From assembly GCA_015852425.1 (NCBI GenBank), contig JAAAIG010000002.1, forward strand, positions 90,542 to 154,541: a stretch of 64,000 bases of DNA, written 5' to 3'. Of the stretch, positions 43,960 through 55,918 are shown one piece after another. How positions within the stretch are numbered: position 1 is the first letter of the stretch; each line of letters opens with the position of its first letter. Position numbers and translations under genes: made by a program. The notes below the pieces were generated by a model that worked only from the letters and a program-made list of their open reading frames with translations, did not search any database and had not been told where the DNA came from. This DNA comes from Gryganskiella cystojenkinii. Its lineage: Eukaryota > Mortierellomycota > Mortierellomycetes > Mortierellales > Mortierellaceae.

Positions 43960-45210
43960 ATGGCCGACAGCCCAGACGCACCCTCGAGCGAACATGTTCA
44001 GCCCCGCGAGATCACATACTGCGGCTTTTGCTCACTCCCCCCAGAGTACTGCGAGTTTGGACCTACCCTCGAAAAGTAATTGAATCGATCCACAATGTTT
44101 TTCTAACGCATGCATGATTTCATCACCTTTCAAAAGGACGATACAAGAGAGAACAAGTAACCACACACAATACGAACAATTGACTGACTGACGAGCTGGC
44201 TTCTCTTATTTACTGTGGGACAACTACGTAGGTGCAAACAGTGGTTGAGCAAGAACGACAAAGTGACCTACGCAATTCTTTATAATACCCTCGAGGATCA
44301 ATTGGCAGCCACTACACTCGGCGAGGACAAGCCAGAAGAGGATAAGAAGAAGGCCAAGGGTAAATACCACGGATATTCTACGTGAATAGCGACACCGCCA
44401 ATCAAAGAAGCGACGATCTTGGTGTTTTGCTTTGCAACCCTGAATCGAGAAAACACGCAAGGAGGGGACGTCCAGTCAGGCTTTGAGAGCGAAAACTAAC
44501 TTGTGCCTTTATATCCCACGTCCACTCCATGATTTCGGATATTTTAGAGGCAGCCAAGATTGAGAAACAGATGCAAAAGAAGATGGTACGCAGCAACAGC
44601 AGGATCATTTTTGAAAGACGACCTTAAAAAAAGGACGATCTGTACTGTTTCATACCATGTTGGCTAATACGTGATATTTCTCGCGATTATCATCATAATA
44701 GCAATCCAAGGTCCTGATCAAGAGAATCGAGCGCACAAAGAGAAAGTGCGTCACCAGTGTGTTCGGTCTCGAGAACTTTGGTATAGTGGCGATTTCTTCA
44801 GGAAACGATTAAGCATTTCGGAACGGTCATGGTACATGCTGGAGATATATCTACGTCGCTGACTGTTCCTTGTTGTTACTTTTGAAAAAAATAATTTAGA
44901 TGTCGACTTGAAGAAGGCTGCCAAGTTGTTCGCCAACAAGTTTGCTTGCGGTTCCTCTGTCACCAAAAACAACCAGGGCAATGACGAGATTGTCGTCCAG
45001 GGAGATGTGTCGGACGAAATTTTCGATCTCATTCTGGAGCACTGGCCTATTGTAAGTGGACACTCATGGATTTTTTTTTCTCTTTCTTTTATGATAATTG
45101 GCTTTGGGATGTATATAACATATTCTCTAACATGATTTACCTATCCATTTATGCTACAGGTCCCCGAGGATAACATTGATCTGATCGAGGACAAGAAGAA
45201 GGGCAAGTAA
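43960..45210 (+). CDS. TMA22: Translation machinery-associated protein 22 (DENR)
   Basis: Works with Tma20/MCT-1 in tRNA and 40S recycling after termination and in re-initiation. Six exons: 43960-44075, 44232-44359, 44548-44585, 44702-44780, 44900-45051, 45160-45210; 187 residues. The N-terminal zinc-binding cysteines are in ITYCGFCSLPPEYCEFGPTL and EKCKQWLSKND. A lysine-rich linker leads to the SUI1 domain: KVLIKRIERTKRKCVTSVFG, LENFDVDLKKAAKLFANKFA, CGSSVTKNNQGNDEIVVQGD, then IFDLILEHWPIVPEDNIDLI. This matches DENR block by block. The third exon is only 38 bp, so gene finders may miss it. Convergent with CWC2, 181 bp between stops. Confidence 0.95.
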
Positions 45211-45391
45211 AAGCAACACCAACGCCGTTTAACCAACAAAACAAGACAAGCAAGGCGTTTGTACATTTTTTTTCACTTTGCAAGGAACCATGTACAAGAC
45301 GAGGAATATCACCTTGTGTATATATTGCCAAGAAAAATAAACCCAATCTTTGAACTTTTTTTTTTCGTAATGAAGCGCAACCTTTATTATA

Positions 45392-46731
45392 TTATTCCTC
45401 GTCTTCACTCTCGGAATCTGATCCGTATGCCGCCAGAGCGCCAAGAGCCGAGATTGCGGGTTTCTCGACTTTTGGAGCGACGTTGATTTTCTCAGTCTTG
45501 GGGGCTGATGCTGATGCTGCTGCAGATAGAGCTGCATTGACGCGGTCTTGTATTGAAGGTGCGGTAGTCGTTATTTGAGCCTGCCTCTGCAGGTCTGGTT
45601 GCGGTTGGTGAAAAAGGCGAGCAGGGTCGTATTCCTGCGTTTCGTAGTTGTATCCATATGTGCCGTAGTCATAATAATATTGACCATCTTGCCCAAGGTA
45701 GGGTTGTGGCATTGCAGCCTGATCACTTGTAGTGGCATCAGTATCAGGCAATTTCGAGCGCTTTCCAACGTGATCAATATTTTCCTCGAATCCTGGCAAA
45801 TGGTCGACTTGCTTCACTGAATCTGGTAGTCGGGACTCAATCGCCTGTCTCGTCATTTCGACAGCCTTGCGCTTATTTGTCGCCTGCGCCTTCGGGTTCG
45901 GATCTTCAGTCGCCCAACGAATATTGATGATCTATTTGCAAAAATTACAAAATAGCCGAGTTTAGTATCGCAATTCCCTGCTGCCACTCATTCGTTCTGG
46001 TCTCTAGTCCATGAAATAATACCTCTCCATGATCTAGGGATTGATTTGCCATGGCCTCCTTCGCAAATTCGGCGTTCAAGCGACTTTGATATGTTACGAA
46101 CGCGACACCTTTTTCCTTCAGAATCTTGATCCGTTCGACTTCGCCCCAGAGTTTGAAATGTTTTTCCACAGTGTCCTGCATGTTGAGATCCTGATGAATT
46201 CTTCCGACATAAAGTGTCCTACTGTCGGATTGCATAGATCCCACGCCGCCTCTGTCGTCCCGGTGGTCGTTGAATCGCTCTCGTCCAAAGACATCCATGC
46301 CCGAGTCAACGAAATCCTGGCGCGTGGGAATTCTATGGAGCCACCCACATTCCTCGCTTAACAAGATCAAAGGGAACAATAAAAAAATAAGTCAATAAAA
46401 GGGTACGACCATATACGTCATGTTTTCGTCGGACCAATTGTTTTCCTTTACTCTACCCCTTTGGACAACAGCCCTTGGCAAAGAAGGCGCAAAAGTAAGC
46501 GCTCGGATTGAAAGTTCCCTTGGTTCGTCCAGAGTCCTTGACTGGATCGCATCGATGACTCGCTTTTTCTTTGACGCCCGAACGATCCGTTCGCTCTCCT
46601 CCACCCCATTTATCGTAATATATATTGTAGGTCTGCCCTGGTCTGGGTGGCGCGGATGCCTGGGGACCAAGGACTTTTTCCTTTGCGACTTGTCTCCGAG
46701 CTGGTTTGGATAACGATCCAGACGATGCCAT
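45392..46731 (-). CDS. CWC2: Pre-mRNA-splicing factor Cwc2 (RBM22 relative)
   Basis: NineTeen-complex component that contacts U6 snRNA at the spliceosome core. Exons on the minus strand: 46731-46457, 46356-46023, 45931-45392; 382 residues. The N-terminal Torus region reads RPGQTYNIYYDKWGGGERTD. The CCCH zinc finger follows (RCDPVKDSGRT, YFCAFFAKGCCPKGEECGWL, HRIPT), split by the first intron. The RRM is TLYVGRIHQDLNMQDTVEKH (RNP2), GEVERIKILKEKGVAFVTYQ (RNP1) and AEFAKEAMANQSLDHGEVI, ending INIRWATEDPNP. A charged, A/Q/Y-rich tail closes with LGALAAYGSDSESEDEE. I start at MASSGSL; upstream in-frame codons look like leader. The start is 201 bp from the divergent G-patch gene. Confidence 0.93.
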
Positions 46732-46932
46732 TGGTTGACTGGTTTGGGAAGAAAGAGAGATGCAATCCGGACAGAATTCATCCATTTCAGGCAAAAATGG
46801 GCTTGCAAAATTGAGCACGTGACGGCTAAGCCCAGTTTTGTGCTGGGCCTCCTTTGTTGATCTCCATTCTTTCATTTGTTCCTTCTCCATCGCCCTGCAT
46901 CCTTAACAGCCCCCCTCTTCTGTAATCAAGCA

Positions 46933-48272
46933 ATGTCGAACCACCTATGCAATCGTCAGGAAGAAGAAGAAGAGGACGACTACATGTCCGAGGCATTCCT
47001 CAACAACCTCGTCAGTCAGGCTGAAAAGAACACGAAAAAGTCTGTCCCTTTGACGTACACTGAACGTCGTCGCCAAAAGGAAAAGGAACATCTTGCCAAC
47101 CTCCCAAAGCCCCTACACCTCCGTGAAAAGGAAGCTCGCGAACAAGGACTGAAGAAAGAGCTTGGGGAGGAGAACAAGGGGATGGCCATGTTGCTGAAAA
47201 TGGGATTCAAGTAAGTAAAAATCGTCAAGAGATTCAAGACCGCTCTTCTGAGTGGATAATTGCGTGATTTAACTCTTCTTTGAACGATTGCTTTGGCTTA
47301 AAATTTAGGAAGGGTGGTACGCTTGGAGCAGCTTCAGCAACAGGACCATCCTCCTCACTGTCATCATCACAGGCATCACCGGCCTTTTCTTCTCTACCAG
47401 ATCAACAACCACAACCTACCATGACCGCGCTTCGTGCCCCGATCGAGATCCAGATCAAGCAAGGACGAGGCGGTCTTGGCATGGAATCCTCCAAGAAGAG
47501 ACAACTCGAGGAACAACTTCAAAAGCAAGAACAAGATGTGCATAGGGTCTTTGATGAGGACTACCGAGGCAAGAAAGTCTCACAGTTTGATCTGGAGAAA
47601 CGGAAACGGCAGTTATTGGCCGCTCAGGGAATCTGTATGCGAATGGATGCAGACAGGGCCGCCGCCGTGGCAACCAAGAAATTGTCGTCATCACAGTCAC
47701 CGTCACCGCCTTCAACGGTCGACAAGACTTCTAGTGGTTCAGAATGGGGCCGATCCAACGAGTTTTGGTGGATTGCAGATTTTGTCTCGGATGATATTCT
47801 GGGTACGAGAGCCATGGGACCGGGAAAGGATCCCTTGATATCTGAGGACAGTTCAGTCGAGGCTGAGGTCGAGGGAGCGCGGCCTTTTGATCATAGTGAC
47901 GATGAAGATGGCGATCCCGAGGACAAGAGGATCAAGAAGCGTGTCAAACTCTCGGAGCACTCTGAGGTTCTTCAAGGCTTGAATGAGGATGAAGAAGCCG
48001 AACCTGCAAAATGGGGTGAACGATTGGCATTCGCAAGACTAGAGGTAATATTTTTTTTCTTTTCATTCACTCTGTTCTGCTCTTGTAGTATACATTGTAA
48101 ACTAGAAGCTAACATGCCACGTTAATTTGGAACACAGGTTCACGACAAATTGGAACAGGTGGTGGCGTATCTTCGCCGTGAGCACTTCTATTGCTTTTGG
48201 TGCGCTGCTCTGTACGATGGACTAGACGACCTCCAAAACTTTTGTCCCGGAGAATCGGAAGACGACCATTAA
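46933..48272 (+). CDS. G-patch domain protein, GPATCH11-like
   Basis: Exons: 46933-47210, 47309-48044, 48138-48272; 382 residues. It starts MSNHLCNRQEEEEEDDYMSE, and the DDYMS block plus LTYTERRRQKEKEHLAN resemble GPATCH11 (CENP-Y). The G-patch is NKGMAMLLKMGFKKGGTLGA, then IEIQIKQGRGGLGME, interrupted by an S/Q-rich insert. The C-terminal zinc-finger-like end (LEQVVAYLRREHFYCFWCAA, YDGLDDLQNFCPGESEDDH) matches the GPATCH11 C-terminus (LREEHLYCIWCG and NCPG). G-patch proteins activate DEAH helicases such as those of splicing; this partner is unknown. In between lies a variable acidic region. The conserved ends make the assignment good despite the long middle. Confidence 0.88.
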
Positions 48273-48427
48273 GCCCAAAAATAGAAAATAATTTCATGAA
48301 AAAAACAGAAAAAATGACTTTGTGATTGACATTTTCCATGATATCTCGCCAGCCCAAAGTCTAATCTTCGGTCTGGGACCACCATTGGATTCCCTAGATG
48401 TTCTGTTATCGCGGGAAATCTTTGAAA

Positions 48428-48443
48428 GGGGTCCCGGGACCCC
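48428..48443. repeat. Perfect 16-bp palindrome upstream of tRNA-Lys
   Basis: GGGGTCCCGGGACCCC, about 90 bp before the tRNA, followed by further C/G-rich sequence (CTGGGCCCCAG). Function unknown; a GC-rich island in otherwise mixed sequence. Confidence 0.8.
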
Positions 48444-48534
48444 CTGGGCCCCAGAATCCTACGTAATAAGGATATGTTCAGAGAGTCACGAGAATTTAGA
48501 CGATCTAAAACTCAAGATCATATCAGCAAATCAA

Positions 48535-48607
48535 GCCCGGTTAGCTCAATCGGTAGAGCGTCAGACTCTTAATCTGAAGGCTGTGGGTTCGACCCCCACA
48601 TTGGGCG
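48535..48607 (+). tRNA. tRNA-Lys (anticodon CTT)
   Basis: A 73-nt cloverleaf. The acceptor stem GCCCGGT pairs with ATTGGGC (two G-T pairs), discriminator G. D arm is GCTC...GAGC. The anticodon arm is TCAGA-CTCTTAA-TCTGA with CTT at 48568-48570. The T arm is GTGGG-TTCGACC-CCCAC. The internal A and B box sequences (TAGCTCAATCGG, GGTTCGACCCC) are canonical. No intron, and CCA is not encoded, as expected for a nuclear gene. Confidence 0.97.
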
Positions 48608-48613
48608 CTATCC

Positions 48614-48617
48614 TTTT
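48614..48617 (+). terminator. Pol III T4 terminator, with longer T9 backup
   Basis: Four T lie seven bases after the tRNA end, the minimal RNA polymerase III stop. A stronger run of nine T follows at 48659-48667. Confidence 0.5.
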
Positions 48618-48667
48618 GCCTCATCGACTTCAGTCCATGTAGCGACTCTGAGGTCGTATTTTTTTTT

Positions 48668-50838
48668 GCAAAAGGGACAGTGTGTTAATTGGCGAGCGTG
48701 TCCCTGGTGTCTTTTCGACTGGGTCCTGTTCAGAGGGTCGAACAGGCCCTACTCTCGTATTTTTTGGGGAGTACATGACGAAGGAACACTAGATGACGCA
48801 TTTCAGAGGTTGTTCGACCTGTGAGTTTGCCTCCAAAACTAGAAACGGTCGCGAGCATAATTTGTTACAGAGGAAAAAGAGGCTCTCAAGATCGTGGAAG
48901 AGTAAGTACTCGAGGCATACCAAGTACGAAAAACGTTGATCGTTATGAAAAAGACCGGTGCGGTCAGGCACTTCTTATTCAAGGGTCTTGGCTAATAAGA
49001 CGACCCATCCTGCACAAAAGGCCACTTAGGAGCGTCGCCTCGGTGGGCGCCATAAGGCTGAGGGTTATGAAACAATGGGCGCGAGTAGATTCGTCTTGGG
49101 AGGAGGAGGCCACTCTCACGCAGGAGTCTGAGACCAAGATCGTAGAGCACATGCTTTTTATTCTGTTCTGGCTGGGTCTTTGTGATACGATCTTAACCGT
49201 TCAAAGTTGCTCACTAGCTTCCATGCCTGTGACGGAGCTTGGGTAAGAAAAAAAAACCACCCCATCCTACCCAACATCATAACTCTAATGCAAGAAGGGC
49301 TGACGGATTGGCTAGAGAGATCAAGGGGTCAAGCCATGGATGGTCCTTCCTCTTGGTCTACGATGTGAATCTCCTATAATCATGCCCACGTCCCCCAGTT
49401 CACACTGGATGTTCTGTGGAAGGCTTTGGTCTTTGCCTTTTGTCTTTCAAGAATAGCATAGACTTTGATGTGTATGAATTCTAGCGGTGCTACGAAAAAT
49501 GAAGAAAATAACGATACTTAAGATTAGACGATACGTCATAGAGCATACGGTGTTGTCAACGACTGTACATGCCGCGTATATTACGAACTACAAGCAGATG
49601 CACGAGATCTAGCAAGAGGATGCCAATTGAAAAAGGACAACCACTGTTCGCTCGGATCGGAGCTGCTTTCTTTATTGATGCTGAAGGGGATATATATGAT
49701 GACCCACAAGACGATGGTGGAGACAGTTTATCCTCCCACGTTAACGAAAATGAGATATGGCAATTGACCTTGGAAGTCTCCGCTCGTGTGTACACGGTGT
49801 AGATCAAAACTCAACCCCCAGTCCACCCTGCTCCTCCCACAATACCACGCAGACAACTTTGTTGAGACTATCTCACATGCACTCACTCATGGCGACGTCA
49901 TCCAACACCCCATAAGTTTTTTTTTGTTTGATTGTTTTGTAAATAAAAAGGTATGAGAAAAAGAGAACTTTTTCATTTTGTATCTCCTTCAAGAGACCAC
50001 TGTCGCGAGTGAGCCCCGTTGAGTTACAGTCATTGTTCAATAAAGAACAATAACCGCAATCGCATGACTGTGAACCATGACAAACACCGAGCCAAGAAAT
50101 CAGATCGTTAAGGAGCATTCATCTAAAAAAGAATCTTGGCCCTGATCAAAACGATCAATCTTTGATGGACAAGGCATAACCGTTCCAAAGGATTAACGGT
50201 GACACTTTCTGTCAGTAGGTCCGAGGACTTTCCCTAAAGCATTTCAATTGTGTTTCGGTCAAGGTCTGTTGCCAGCCTTGTCGTAGAACTGTGATGCTTC
50301 AATATTGCGATTCTGCGTGTGGTCTCTGAAGGAATGAAAAAGTTGAAGGAGAAAGAAAAAAAAAAAGAAAAAATAAATACGGTGAGTGTTGTTGGAAATA
50401 ACGTGGCTTAGATCCAGTCATGTGACGCGCGACCTTTAAACCTTTTGGTGCGCGTTTGAAGGCTGCTCGCGAGAACTATTACAGAAGACTGGATACCCGG
50501 ACCCAGGTAACAGTAGAGGTAAAACTCTTTGGTCCTCAAGGTCGTTGGCATGGGCGAGGTGTTTATCATTGGAAATTATGTGGTCCCTCAGAGGAGAGCG
50601 AAGAAGAGGCAGAGCACAAAGAGTAGTCCACCGATTCGTTTTTTTGCCACGAAGCGCCACCACAATTTTTCGAGTGTGGGACCTTTTCTGTTGTCGAGGC
50701 TTTTTTCTTTCTTTTTCTGTTCATTGTTACCACGACTACTACACGTCTCTACCCCTGCCACGCTCCGCCTCCGCCTTCCTCTTCTAGCCTTCTTTCTTAC
50801 CTTCTAATCCTCATCCCCATCCGCGCCTTCCATCCAAG
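48668..50838. other. Gene-poor region
   Basis: About 2.2 kb between tRNA-Lys and RAE1. A plus-strand frame at 48821-49246 and small minus frames show no domain or splice context. A pyrimidine-rich RAE1 leader begins near 50700. No gene supported. Confidence 0.5.
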
Positions 50839-52521
50839 ATGATGCTCGGAAACCAAGCACAGCAGCAGCCAAAGGACATTGAGGCAAGCCACGACAACAA
50901 AACCCTGGTCTCAGGAACAATAGGAAAGCTCATTTCATTAGGATGATTTGATTCTAACCACCTTCACCCTTTTACCGCCGATCATTCTTTTAGGTCACTG
51001 CACCTCCATCCGACAGCATTTCAGATCTTGCATTTTCAAAGACGAGTGATCTCCTGGCTGCGACCTCTTGGAACAATGAGGTAATAATTCGCTGCGGGAA
51101 TGGAACAAGACACGTTCAAAACGAGGGGCGAAACAAAGCACACGGCTGTGGATATCTATTAACTCTGTGCCTTCTCTTTATGAACAATGATAGGTCCGAA
51201 TCTGGGAGGTTATGGGAGACGGCTCAACAGTGGCGAAAGCCATGTACTCACATGAAGGGCCTGCCCTCGTCTGCCAATGGAGCCCTGTAAGCTTAAACAA
51301 GTATCACCACGCGTGTTTCGGCTTTTCGAACGAGGATTACCTTCTAAACGCGTTTTCTTTCGTTTTTCTCGTTTCTTTCTCTATCTAGGATGGATCAAAG
51401 CTCGCCTCGGGAGGTGCTGACAGTGCAGGAAGACTCTTTGATGTTACCACAGGACAGCCCCAACAGTTTGCAAAGCACGACGCGCCTATCAAGGGGTTGA
51501 GATGGGTCGATGGAGCCAACATTGTTGCCACAGGAAGTTGGGATAAGACTATCAAGGTACGCAGAAAAATCCGCGGACCGATCTCTTGGATAAACTGCTC
51601 TGTAAAACCGCTCTAGTCTGGCCAGGTCAGGAACAACTGCATACCTAAAATCCAATTTCTTCCTTCTCTTTGGATGCATTTAGTACTGGGACATCAGACA
51701 GCCTACACCCGTTTCGTCAGTGGCGCTGAGCGATCGACTTTATTCAATGGATACACATGGATCGCTCTTGGTCGCAGGAACAGCAGACCGATCCATCACT
51801 ATGTACGATATGAGCAATCCCTCGGTGCCATTCAGGACTATGGAGAGTCCTCTTAAGATGCAGACTCGTGTGATCTCGTGCTTCACCACCGGAGGCGGTT
51901 TCGCTGTCGGAAGTATCGAGGGACGTGTCGCCATTCAGTACACTGACGTCAAGGATAGCCAGTATGTATTTGCAGTGTGTTTTTATGTTGACAAGATAAC
52001 GAAGGTTCAGCATAGGTACACTAACATGTAATTTGTATCATGTTGAACTATCTTGCAGAGGAAACTTCTCATTCAAGTGCCATCGTGATGGCGCACCCTC
52101 GGCCACGAACGCTTCCGTCTTTGCCGTCAATGCTATTTCATTCCACCCTATCTTTGGAACCTTTGCAACCGCTGGATCTGATGGCGGCTTCACGTTCTGG
52201 GACAAGGACTCGAAGCAAAAGCTCAAGGTCTTCAACAAGCAGCCGGGTCCTATCTCGGCCGCGACCTTCAACCGCAATGGATCCATTTACGCTTACGCTG
52301 TCAGTTACGACTGGAGCAAGGTAAAGAGCAAAGAAGCGGGATTCCTGTTGCGTTTTTTTTTACCGTTTGATATTTCTTTGTCTATGAACAAAGGATTTCG
52401 GATACTAACATATCGCGCGTGCGTATTTCCATAGGGCTACACTGGCGCATCAGAAAATTTCAAAAACTCCATCATGCTCAGCCCAGTGTCTGAAGCAGAC
52501 ATCAAGCCTCGCAAGAAGTAG
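50839..52521 (+). CDS. RAE1: mRNA export factor Rae1/Gle2, WD40 protein
   Basis: Nuclear-pore WD40 protein that binds Nup98-type GLEBS motifs, for mRNA export. Seven exons: 50839-50883, 50994-51080, 51194-51286, 51389-51556, 51684-51961, 52059-52320, 52435-52521; 339 residues. The propeller reads KDIEVTAPPSDSISDLAFSK, SWNNEVRIWEVMGDG, HEGPALVCQWSPDGSKLASG, HDAPIKGLRWVDGANIVATG, SWDKTIKYWDIRQPTPV, GRVAIQY, FAVNAISFHPIFGTFATAGS, DGGFTFWDKDSKQKLK and NRNGSIYAYAVSYDWSKGY, all close to Rae1. Intron 1 starts GCAAGC rather than GT; using it restores the conserved KDIEV-T junction. Convergent with MCC alpha, 329 bp between stops, with a poly(A) run there. Confidence 0.95.
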
Positions 52522-52714
52522 AAAGAGTCAGGAAAGAAACAGCGGTGATGTTGAAAGACGGACTAGGTCACTTTGGTATTTTCGCCATAATTGTTTAGGC
52601 CATGTACCTGCAGTTACGCGTCGCAAACGTGGCTGGGGGTCATCAAGCTTCTCAATCTCCCTCTGCTTTTCTCTGCTCCAATTCAAATCATACCATTCAC
52701 CCAAATAAAGCACC

Positions 52715-52721
<7 letters not shown>

Positions 52722-52745
<24 letters not shown>
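52722..52745. repeat. Poly(A) tract between convergent gene ends
   Basis: Run of 24 A between the RAE1 and MCC-alpha 3' ends. Confidence 0.85.
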
Positions 52746-52849
52746 TATTTACAGTGAATAATAATAATGTAATAAAAATGTGAAATGCATCAATCTATGT
52801 CTAAACTTCTTCTCGAAACTGGCTTCCCGACGTCATATCAAGCCGATAT

Positions 52850-55800
52850 TTACTTGGCCTCCTTGGCCTCCTCGGCCTCCTCGAAAGCAATCAAGGACTT
52901 GTTCTCGGCAACCATCTCGCCGATGCTGAAGAAGACGTCCGAGATCTTGCCAGAGATAGGGGACTTGATGATATGCTGAAGATGATAAAGAAAGGGGGAA
53001 AAAATGAAAAAGTAAATTAGTAAACTGAAAATGAAATCCATATCCATCTGTAAAAATATAAAGGGGACCTTAAAAGATTGATGCTTACCTCCATCTTCAT
53101 GGCCTCGAGAATAATAAGAGCCTGACCCTTCTCGACAACATCACCAGGCTTGCACATGACCTGCGAGATCTTGCAGGGCATAGGCGTGCGCAGCGATCCA
53201 GCCTTCTCCTCCTTACCGACGGTCAAGTACTTGGGCTGAGGAACATCCAAGGTCACCTTGCCCTCCTCAGCAAAGACGTGAACCTGATCACCCTCCTGGA
53301 TTACATTCGACTTGTAAAGCTTGTTCTCAATCTCGGCCAAGACACCGTCCTTGGTCAACTTGGCCATAACGTTCGAGAAGAGCGTGGTCTTGCTGGGCGT
53401 CTGAACACGAACGTTGTAGGAGCCATCCTTGTTGAACTCGACACCAACCTTGACATCCTGATCCTCAAGCTTGAAGGCCAACTTTTGTTCACTCGTCTCG
53501 TTCAAACGCAGACCAGGGTTGAGCGTAAACGGCGAAGTGGCATCTTCCGAGGTAATGGCAGCCTGCTTGGAGGCCTCCAAATCTCTCAAGACCAACGACA
53601 ACGAAGCCTGAGCAACGGTAGCAGGGTCCAGGGGAGGAGCGGGCTTGAACATATCGGTCTCGTACTTCTTAATGAATCCAGTCTCAACCTCGCCAGCAAT
53701 AAAAGCAGGGTGGGCAGCCAAGGTCTTCAAGAACTCAATGTTGGTGTTCAATCCAACAACCTCATACTCGCTCAAAGCCTTGCGCAAGATTCTCAAGGCC
53801 GCGGTACGGTTCTCACCATGGACAACCAACTTGGCAATCATAGGATCATAATGAACAGAGATCTCATCGCCCTGAACGAAACCAGTCTCGAGACGGACGC
53901 TCTCAGAAGCCTCGGGAGTCTGGACATGAAGAAGGGGACCAACATCTGGCAAAAAGTTGTTGCTGGGATTCTCGGCGTAGATACGCGCCTCAAAGGCCCA
54001 ACCGTCCTTCTTGAGCTCCTCCTGAAGTTGGGGGAGACGGTTGCCGGCAGCGACCTCGAGTTGCCACTGAACCAAGTCGGTATGGGTGATCATCTCTGTG
54101 ATAGGGTGCTCGACCTGAAGNNNNNNNNNNAAGACGGGTGTTCATCTCCATAAAGTAAAACTTCTGATCCGTATTGTCCATAATGAACTCGACCGTTCCT
54201 GCACCGACATAGTTCACGGCCTTGGCAGCAGCCACGGCCTTCTCGCCCAAATCGCGTCTAAGCTCCTCAGAGAGACCGGGCTAGAGAAGAAGAAAAAACG
54301 ACAGGTTAATTTTATAGATCGAAATACTTCCACTAATCCCATAACACCGTATAAAATATGATAGAAAAAAGACTTACAGCAGGGGCCTCCTCAAGAATCT
54401 TTTGATGTCTGCGCTGGACACTGCAATCACGCTCAAACAGGTAGACGGCATTCCCAAGGGTATCAGCAAAGACCTGGACCTCAACGTGACGAGGGGTGAC
54501 CAAGTACTTCTCGACTAAACTAAAGACGAGACAGTCATCGAAAAGGAATGAGTATTGTTTTTTCTAGGGCACTCGGAATTTCCTGGCAGCGTTTCACAAC
54601 CAATGAACAGTAAGGTCGACGCTAAAAAAACAAGAAAACAGAAAAAAAGAACAAAAACAAATACTTACACCTTGTCATCACTGAAGGACTTCATGGCCTC
54701 ACGTCTAGAGCTCTCCAACATGGACTGGAAATCTTCAGGGGTATCGACGATACGCATACCTTTGCCTCCACCACCCTTGACAGCCTTGATCAAGACTGGG
54801 TAACCAATCTTGGCAGCCTCGGCCTTCAAGAAGGCATCATCCTGGTTTTCACCATGGTATCCTGGAACAACAGGCACCTTGGCAGCCTGCATAATAAACT
54901 TGGACTCGGACTTGGAACCCATCGAGGTCATGGCACTGGCGGGGGGTCCGATAAAAGTAATATTTTCCTTGGCAAGGCGGTCCGCAAAGCCGGCGTTCTC
55001 GGACAAGAAACCGTAACCGGGGTGAATGGCCTGTGGTCACATACAATTGCAAAAAAAAAGAGAAGAGAAGAAAGTTGATTCTTTGGTTAGACTCACGTTT
55101 TTGGTGTTTTGTTTCTCATATCTTTGCTAAAGTAAACAGGTATTCAAAGAGACATGGGAGGTGGAGGCATGTTTTGTGCCGTACCTGAGCTCCACTCTTG
55201 CGCGCAATCTCAATGATCTTGTCAGCCTTCAAGTAACTCTCTGCTGAGGGAGCAGGTCCAATGTTGTAAGCCTCATCAGCCTGTTGGAGGAGAGATAGAG
55301 AGGATAAAACAGGGTGTTAAGAAAAGGTCCCTCACATGAAGCTATTGAGCAAACAAGAATGCCATCCGCGACCTACCATCTTGACGTGAAGGGCGTTGCG
55401 ATCGGCATCGGAGAAGACAGCGACGGTCTTGATTCCAAGCTTCTTGGCGGTACGCATAATTCTGCAAGCAATCTCACCACTGTGAATTCATCGAAAAATG
55501 GGAGGAAGGTACTGGATCAGTATTCTGTTTTCGTTGGGTATGCCTCCACTCTCTCTTTCTCTCTGTAGGTTGGTGGTTGTTGTCCCTGAAATCAAATATA
55601 AAAGTGCGATCAGCGTGTAGTAAGGTGTAGTTGCATTGTTTACCGGTTGGCAATGAGGATCTTGTCGAACAATGGCTTGCGCTCTACAAGAGATCAGCAT
55701 ACGTAGAGTGATTAAAAAGAGGGGAGGTTCTTTTTGATTAGAATAAGAAAAGGGGAGGTTCGGAGAAGAGATTGAACCATTTGTGCACTCAGTCCAAAAG

Positions 55801-55918
55801 AGCTCGTACCAATCTCTGTGGTGTACCAGCGAGTGGGCTTCATCGAAATAGGGTTGATGGCGGTGCCCCAGCGCATGCGAAGTGCAGCTCTGTTTGCAGA
55901 CAACATAAAAGATGACAT
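52850..55918 (-). CDS. MCCC1: Methylcrotonyl-CoA carboxylase subunit alpha, mitochondrial (contains assembly gap)
   Basis: Biotin-carrying subunit for leucine breakdown. Exons on the minus strand: 55918-55810, 55683-55644, 55479-55377, 55280-55185, 55030-54669, 54519-54378, 54280-53089, 52975-52850. A presequence-like start ([18 protein letters not shown]) precedes biotin carboxylase: [40 protein letters not shown], the ATP-grasp loop [31 protein letters not shown], then EMNTRL and [10 protein letters not shown] either side of the Ns. The C-terminal biotinyl domain is [20 protein letters not shown] with EAMKME joined to [11 protein letters not shown] across the last intron; the Lys of AMKM carries biotin. 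MCC is favoured over propionyl-CoA carboxylase by overall layout, not proven. If the Ns and a 3-bp duplicate are dropped the length is 718 residues. Confidence 0.9.
54121..54130. other. Artificial assembly gap (10 N)
   Basis: The bases AAG occur on both sides of the Ns. Joining the flanks on that overlap gives the invariant NTRLQVEHP motif and restores the frame. Thus nothing is missing. Confidence 0.85.

Noticed and set aside
48821..49246. 141-codon plus-strand frame after tRNA-Lys
   Set aside because: No domain, no codon bias, no splice context; kept as intergenic.
53278..54153. 291-codon plus-strand frame opposite MCC alpha
   Set aside because: Antisense shadow of the biotin carboxylase region; no conserved motifs of its own.
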